Shown here in pieces: positions 58,633 to 64,000 of a stretch of DNA of 64,000 nt. The notes beneath the pieces are model-generated. The model was not told the DNA's origin. It searched no databases and worked only from the letters and a program-made list of their open reading frames with translations. The stretch lies in NCBI GenBank assembly GCA_004369045.1, contig ML213528.1, positions 312,864 to 376,863 on the forward strand. The letters run 5' to 3'. The translations under genes and the position numbers were made by a program. Positions within the stretch are counted from its first letter, which is position 1. Each line of letters opens with the position of its first letter. This stretch comes from Heliocybe sulcata. Lineage: Eukaryota > Basidiomycota > Agaricomycetes > Gloeophyllales > Gloeophyllaceae.

Positions 58633-60523
58633 CTTGGCCAACGCACACAACCTCGGTTTCGTTTCGGTTTTGGGATGTCGGTGTGACCATGCTGTCCGCG
58701 CTCCCCGCATCAAGTTCAAGAAGACTGGCTCGCCCGGTCGTGTACATAAAAGAGCACGACGCTCGAAGAAGACGCCTACGCTCACTTCCTTTCGACTCTG
58801 TCCGCCTGGCGAATCCTGGGACTACGCCCACGCCGAAGCGCGACGCACACACTCCCTCCGCTCTGTTTCTGCTGAGCTTCGGCTTACACCTCTGAACCAT
58901 CCTCGACGATCTATTCATTCAATCTCATCACCACCATTTCTCGCGACTACCAGTCGCCCTTTTGCTTTATCATAACTTATTACCTTCGTAGTATATGTCC
59001 ACAATCAATATAATCATGTCAAACATATCCCGTTGCGTGACTTTATGTGAATTGCGTGTAACTTCTTCAATCACACTATTCACCAGCAATACAAATCTCA
59101 AGTGTAAGAAGGTATATTTGGGTGGTATAGTGTGCGTCCTCCGCTTTCTCCTTGCTGCCCATTCAAATGACTATTCAATGCAGACTAATGCGCGATGAGT
59201 CTCGTTGCACGTCCCAGCCGCCGCACTCCGAGCCACTAGTGGAGATACCAATCAGAGCTGACTCATCTTCTTCGAGATGCTTGGCGGTAGATCCGCAGCT
59301 AGAGAGAGGAGATCTGAAGATCGGCAGTAGCTGGAGTGCAAATGACTGGGATGAGGGGCTTGACAAACGACGACGCTCACTCATCCATCCGTCCCATGGC
59401 CATCGGATTCGATGAATATGGCGTGCTGGATGGCAGCACGCAGAAGACATGGGTCAGCAGAGGCTTGCTAAGCAGCTCTTCGGGGTTACGTGGCCCAGTA
59501 CTCCAGCTCGAGCTAAAGCCTACGCCGCACAGAAGTAAGCATCTCTTACTGAACAGAACATCGGTCGAAGAAAAGAAACACCGTACGCTGTTCGCGAGAA
59601 ACATGGAATTGACGTCGTCTCTCGGGTATAACACAGTTTCACCGGTCCGTCCTAGACATAGCGAACGATGGTCTCGACGGAGCTGCGCGCGCACCGATGT
59701 GCTGTGGCCGCAGACGCCGCATAGTGTGATGTGGAGCGTGGCACCGACAGCGGCGGGAATGGAAGGTGCCTGCCGTTCACCATCACCATGGAAGAGACAC
59801 TCAAGCTCCCGTACGTAGGATGCACTGCTTGCGTCATCTCTCGCGACTGCTAGCAGAAATTAGCTTTCTCCGGGATAAATCCCAGTAGAAACTGTTCCGA
59901 TTGTATTCAATTTAGTACCTATTAATTTATTAAAATCTATTTCAGTCAGCTATTGTAGGTATCACTTCATCATGATGTGCTACAAGGAGGCCAGCAAATG
60001 CGCGTCATGCATGTCAAACATGCATTTTGCGATGCATTTTGCGTAATGCAGATGGCAGAACTAAATGACACGTGACATAATTCGCACATGCCAGCGCATG
60101 CCAGCGCACCTTGTGCGACAAGTCCGTCTTTCTTGTATTCTCCCTCGGCCTCTCTGTCTCATCCAGCTGTCTAAGTCTCTGACGACAACTAGTACTGGCA
60201 ATAGACTGGCATGCTCGTGGCTATATGAAAGGATGCAGAGGCCTCAATAGGTCAGACTGGAAGGAGAGAGTGGGGGAAAGCGGCATGAAGCAGGTGGAAG
60301 GCTGAAGGATAGCGGTAAGTCGTGTGCTCTGTCAGTTGCGCATGTGTGACTGATTTCACTAGTATGGACCTGTATATCCTGCCCCCACCTCCTATTTTCC
60401 TCTGCAAACTGCCGGCCAGCAGATTCAGCAAAGAGGCTACTTGTGAGGATTCGGCTATTGCCGAGCTGTGGCGAAGGCAAGAGGCGTTGGGAGACTGTGG
60501 CTGAAGCGTAAACATGAGTAAAC
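58633..60523. other. Unannotated stretch between the cyclin and the Gypsy element
   Basis: No supported gene. It contains the repeated fragment at 59640-59815 and a direct 12-bp doublet atgcattttgcg at about 60020-60043. Confidence 0.4.
59640..59815 (+). pseudogene. Fragment of an unknown repeated gene family, copy 2 (inverted relative to 55 kb)
   Basis: Encodes GTDSGGNGRCLPFTITMEET (about 59740-59800), matching the 55-kb minus-strand fragment. A stop lies just upstream in the same frame, and the flanks agree only in short blocks. Probably a decayed duplicate. Confidence 0.45.
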
Positions 60524-60611
60524 AATGTTCCATTTCCTTATTCTTTATTCCAGGGCATAGTATCTTTGAGATGGACTTTATATTATATAAGCTAGATATT
60601 AAGCGAACCCG

Positions 60612-60620
60612 TATATAAAG
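60612..60620 (+). promoter_or_regulatory. TATA box of the Gypsy element
   Basis: tatataaag, 316 bp before the gag ATG, in the position expected within the 5' LTR (U3/R). Confidence 0.6.
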
Positions 60621-60927
60621 AGCGGTAGCTAGAGGTGCTCCCTAGGACGCACAGAATCGACTGCTTACACCCGTTCCCTCTCTGTGTGAACTACTCTTCC
60701 CTATTCCGTGTGCGGTGACTCGTGACTTCCCGTCACGCTCGCCTCACATATTTTGAACGCGACAAAGCACTCTACAACCTCTAGGCAACAAAACTCTGCT
60801 TTTATACTCTCCACTGGGCAACACTTCGGGCTGATCACCCAAGTCATCCAGCTATACCTCCTATTCTGTTTCTTGGGCTACTATCTTCCATCAAAACATC
60901 AAAAACCTCTAACACATTCGGCTAAAT

Positions 60928-63900
60928 ATGGCTACTCGATATAGTCTGCGCACGCGCGCTCAGGCGCCGGACGCTCCGGTATCACGGGCTAATAATAAAG
61001 GTGCGTCTACTCAGTCTGTTCACTGTAAGGGCTCCCCTTCAGCCACCTTCGCTTTCAGCCACCGTGACGTGACGTCACGTGTCACGCGGTGCGGCCACTT
61101 TGTGTTTTGCACTTGTTGAAGGGCTCTCTAACCTGTTCCTCTTTGGAACTCCCTTCAACAACGTGCAGGTAAGCCCTTAGATATCATTAGTGGATGTATC
61201 TAGTGCTTATGAGTGTATATATCTGCTTTGGAACTCCCTTCAACAACGTGCAGCCTTGCCAGCTCACTGGTTGTTAAGGTAGCCCTTACATTCACGGCAC
61301 CGCGGAAACCCCGCTAGAGTCGCTCACCAGCGACTCGGAGCAAGGATATAATTCTGCTCCACCCGTTACGAGTCCGAAGCGTTCATACGCCGAGGCCGTT
61401 TCGCGTAGCCCCTCTCCCCTCGTGGAGAGGGAGAATGTAGTTAGTTTGGAGACAACCAATAAAAACAATTTGCAATCTATTGCTAGCCCTGCACGAGGTG
61501 CAGAGGGCGCCGTTCCGAAAGGAAACACACGGCCCACCATAGAGGAGGATGGAACCTCCTGGACTACTGTCACTGGCCGAAGGCCGAGGAGCACGGCATC
61601 GAGCCGGCGATCTGGTGAGAACCGTAAGAAGGCACGTACCGGCGTATCGGTGCCAAGCGCCCGAGAAGTCCTCTCGCAGTCACAGAGGCAGACGGTCGAC
61701 GCTGCAGAAGCAGCGCTGACCAATACGGAACGTTCCCGAGTTCGGGAACGCGAACACATGGTCGGGATCAGTGAGAATCCCGCCACCGCCGGGCCGTCGA
61801 GACCCAAAGGCAAGGGCGTGGACCCAAAGAATTGGGGCGCCACAGGTATCGAAGAGTCCGATCTCGATATTGATAGACAACGCGCGGCTATCCAAACATG
61901 GAATGCCGTGCGGGAAGCACAATTGAGCGTGCAGAATGACAGCTCTGATGAGCGGAAACCATCCATCAGTGATCGAGCGCATGGAAGCGCCCGAGACAAT
62001 ACTGAACGCCAGTCGAAAATAGATCGACTGAATGCCCTACGGGCTGCGGCTGCCGAGATTGAGGCAGAACTATCTTCTACGCATCGCGTGGAAAGCCCTG
62101 ACATTGTCGAGGTACCTGAGCCGCCGGCAGTCAGAGGATCTAAGGGGAAACCCAAGAGATCGTCGAAACCTCCGAAACTCGGAAAGACCGTTGTTGACAA
62201 CGATAACAAGCGTCGTAGCAAGGAACCGCGCCATTCTAACAGGCGCGAGGATTCTATCTTGCGACCTGTCAACCAGGTTCACAAGAAAAGTTTCATCGGG
62301 CGAACACTGAATCGCATGCGTAAATCGCAAAATCAGTCCTCGGGGTCCGAGTCCAGCGATTCAGAGTCCTCATCCAATTCTGGAAGCTCGGACGACCCGC
62401 GAGAGTCGGACTCTGAACCCTCGAGCCCTAGCTCGAGCTCTAGCTCGAGTAGTTCCTCGGATGAGAGTGATGATAATTCCTCGTCGTCTTCCTCATCTTC
62501 GAGTGATCACGGCAAACGCTCTAAGCGTGCCAAACACAAGAAGAGATCTAGCAAAAAGAAATCTTCGAAGAAATCTCGGAAACACTCCGGACGGACTACC
62601 ATCAAACCGGTACCGCCGTCTGAGAATTACGATGGCACCGCTGATACGCGTGTGTTCAATCGTTTCATGACCCAGTACATCGCGTACGTAGAGGACGGCA
62701 ATCTGTCGAAATCTAGGAGAGTTCCTCATGTCTCTCATTTCCTAACTGGGAAAGCGTATGATTTCTACGATACAACGGTGGCCGGGAACACGGACCGTTG
62801 GAAATTAGCGGACTTCTTTTCGGAGTTGTTCGACTACTGTTTCCCTGTGAATTTCCGGGATGAGCTACGCAAACGCTTAACGCGTTGTTATCAGGATGAT
62901 AAGACTGTGCGCCATTACGCGCACGAGCTGACCGAATTATTTAATAATATCGGTACTTACAGCAAACGCGAGAAAGTCGTGAAATTGTGGCACGGGCTGC
63001 GAAAGGAAATCCAAGCTGAGCTATGGAAAAAATCCTTACACCCAGACCGCTCTAAGTGGAAGAGCGTGGTCAAATGGGCTGAGCGTATTGAAATCTCAAT
63101 TAACGCTAGTGCTACGGTACGCCAACCTAAAGATAAGAAAGGTGGCAAACCACCGGGGAATTCCGGTGGCTCCGGTAATGGCGGGCCACCTAGACCCGGA
63201 GGTGGCAGTGGCGGTAACAGCCACAATTACCGTGGCGGCAGTGGGCCCGCATGACCTTCCTCATTTAGGAAAGGGGACCCACAACCCAAACGAGGAAATT
63301 CCAAACCAGGAAATTTCCGAGGTGCCAGTCGCGCCACATCCGTTCCTAAGCTCTCGGAAAAGGAACGCGAGGAGCTTCGTGCTGCCGGCAAATGTTTCGT
63401 ATGCCGGGAAACTGGTCACTTATCGCGTAATTGCCCTCGCAATTACCAGATGAAGTCTACCAAGAGCGACAAACCACCCGGCGTGACAAGCTATCATGTC
63501 GAACCCGATTTGGAAGGTGGTTTGGAACTCAACAACTCTAACAATCCCGCCGTTTCGCTGAATGACTTGTCATTGGGCACGGTCGGAATTGTGGCTTTCA
63601 ACGAGTTAGACGACCTCCCTGAGCCACTTGTGGCCAAGTCGCGTCGTTGGGCGCGTAGGGAGGACCCTCTCGCGGAAAGAGCCGAAGCGCTCCTCAGACG
63701 CGGTGCGCCGTACCCAGGGGACAATGAATTGAGTCCCTATTCGGAAGATTGTGGCATCTATGCCACCGACCACTTTCTCATGTACCGAATCGGGTACTCA
63801 GAGTATATCATTATGGACCACGTCCATACGCAACGCCCCATCTTCATAGACGAAAGTCTATTGTTACATCGAAATTTCGATATGGCTACCTGGTATGCTG

Positions 63901-64000
63901 ACCGGTTAACGGATCGATTACTGAAGGAAGGTGGCTCGCCTCTCGACGCCTCCTTCCTATTCGACTCCCCTCATGAGACCATGGGCATGCCACTCTCGAC
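60928..64000 (+). CDS. Gag and start of the pol region of a Gypsy element, with an in-frame UGA
   Basis: Exon 1 60928-61000 (MATRYSLRTRAQAPDAPVSR) and exon 2 from 61279 join in phase across a 278-bp GT-AG intron, giving 682 residues to the TGA at 63252-63254. Residues about 300-400 are Ser/Asp- then Lys/Arg-rich. The capsid-like retrotransposon gag domain follows (RVFNRFMTQYIAYVEDGN, KAYDFYDTTVAG, FFSELFDYCFPVNFRDELRK). A Gly-rich tail ends at GGSGPA, then TGA. The same frame continues open for 746 bp to the window end: a CCHC zinc knuckle (CFVCRETGHLSRNC), then a pre-protease region with HFLMYRIGYSEYIIMD and IFIDESLLLHRNFDMATWY, as in other agaricomycete Gypsy polyproteins. Either a readthrough stop or a single inactivating mutation. 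No protease or reverse transcriptase is reached within the window. Confidence 0.85.
61113..61253 (+). repeat. Duplicated 28-bp block and 11-bp hairpin within the gag intron
   Basis: ctttggaactcccttcaaca plus acgtgcag occurs at 61141-61168 and again at 61226-61253 (85-bp period). Both end in cag; the first is followed by a strong donor (gtaagc). The first copy also pairs with ttgttgaaggg at 61113-61123 to form an 11-bp perfect stem. Alternative splicing of the gag leader is possible. Confidence 0.75.

Larger units (their letters stand above)
60524..64000 (+). mobile_element. Ty3/Gypsy-type LTR retrotransposon, 5' part (runs off the window)
   Basis: The element contributes a TATA-driven promoter region (TATA at 60612), a split gag gene and the zinc-knuckle/pre-protease region. 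The 5' LTR limits are not certain: TGTTCC at about 60524 is one possible start, and tgggcaacacttcggg at about 60814 could be a primer-binding site (both weak). The second LTR and the target duplication lie beyond 64000. Confidence 0.7.

Noticed and set aside
1-64000. CRISPR arrays, bacterial operons, rRNA genes
   Set aside because: No regularly spaced repeat-spacer structure, no ribosome binding sites and no rRNA-like sequence; the genome is eukaryotic.

Overview
The window reads as nuclear DNA of a basidiomycete fungus, most likely a mushroom-forming or wood-decay agaricomycete. Genes are split by many short introns (mostly 46-70 bp, GT-AG). Four loci belong to the FunK1 fungal-specific kinase family, which is known to be expanded in Agaricomycetes. 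A Ty3/Gypsy-type retrotransposon enters at the right end. Exons below were placed by hand from splice sites and reading-frame continuity. Family calls come from recognised motifs, not from a search.

Layout. (1) 1-6.6 kb: AT-rich repeats and an assembly gap, then two divergent multi-exon genes: a minus-strand protein with two RNase H1 N-terminal-like modules and a plus-strand protein with a Pro-rich 66-bp minisatellite and a WWxWW-type C-terminus. (2) 6.6-21.5 kb: accessory DNA with a truncated FunK1 (8.8-10.2 kb), two LTR-like direct repeats (10.3 and 12.9 kb), a complete FunK1 (15.1-17.9 kb) and a degenerate pseudokinase copy (19.0-21.5 kb). (3) 21.9-34.9 kb: a compact conserved block with a GT8-like glycosyltransferase, an unidentified membrane protein, a TMEM163-like cation transporter with a Cys-rich tail, the GID/CTLH ubiquitin-ligase subunit ARMC8/Gid5, pyruvate dehydrogenase E1-alpha and Golgi tether subunit COG6. 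(4) 34.9-47.7 kb: mostly gene-poor, holding a complete 441-bp inverted-repeat element with an 8-bp target duplication and one fungal protein of unknown function (41.1-42.1 kb). (5) 47.7-60.6 kb: another complete FunK1, a caffeoyl-CoA-type O-methyltransferase and a Pcl-type cyclin, separated by long stretches without recognisable genes but with decayed repeated coding fragments. (6) 60.6-64 kb: promoter, split gag and the start of the pol region of a Gypsy element that runs off the window.

Housekeeping genes (respiration, Golgi trafficking, ubiquitin ligase, cell cycle) sit in dense islands. Accessory islands between them carry duplicated and broken kinases, repeats and mobile DNA. The best candidates for undescribed biology are the divergent pair at 2.5-6.6 kb, the FunK1 pseudokinase whose former introns are all open and multiples of three, the Cys-rich tail on the TMEM163-like transporter, the MITE at 35.3 kb, and the in-frame UGA just upstream of the gag zinc knuckle.
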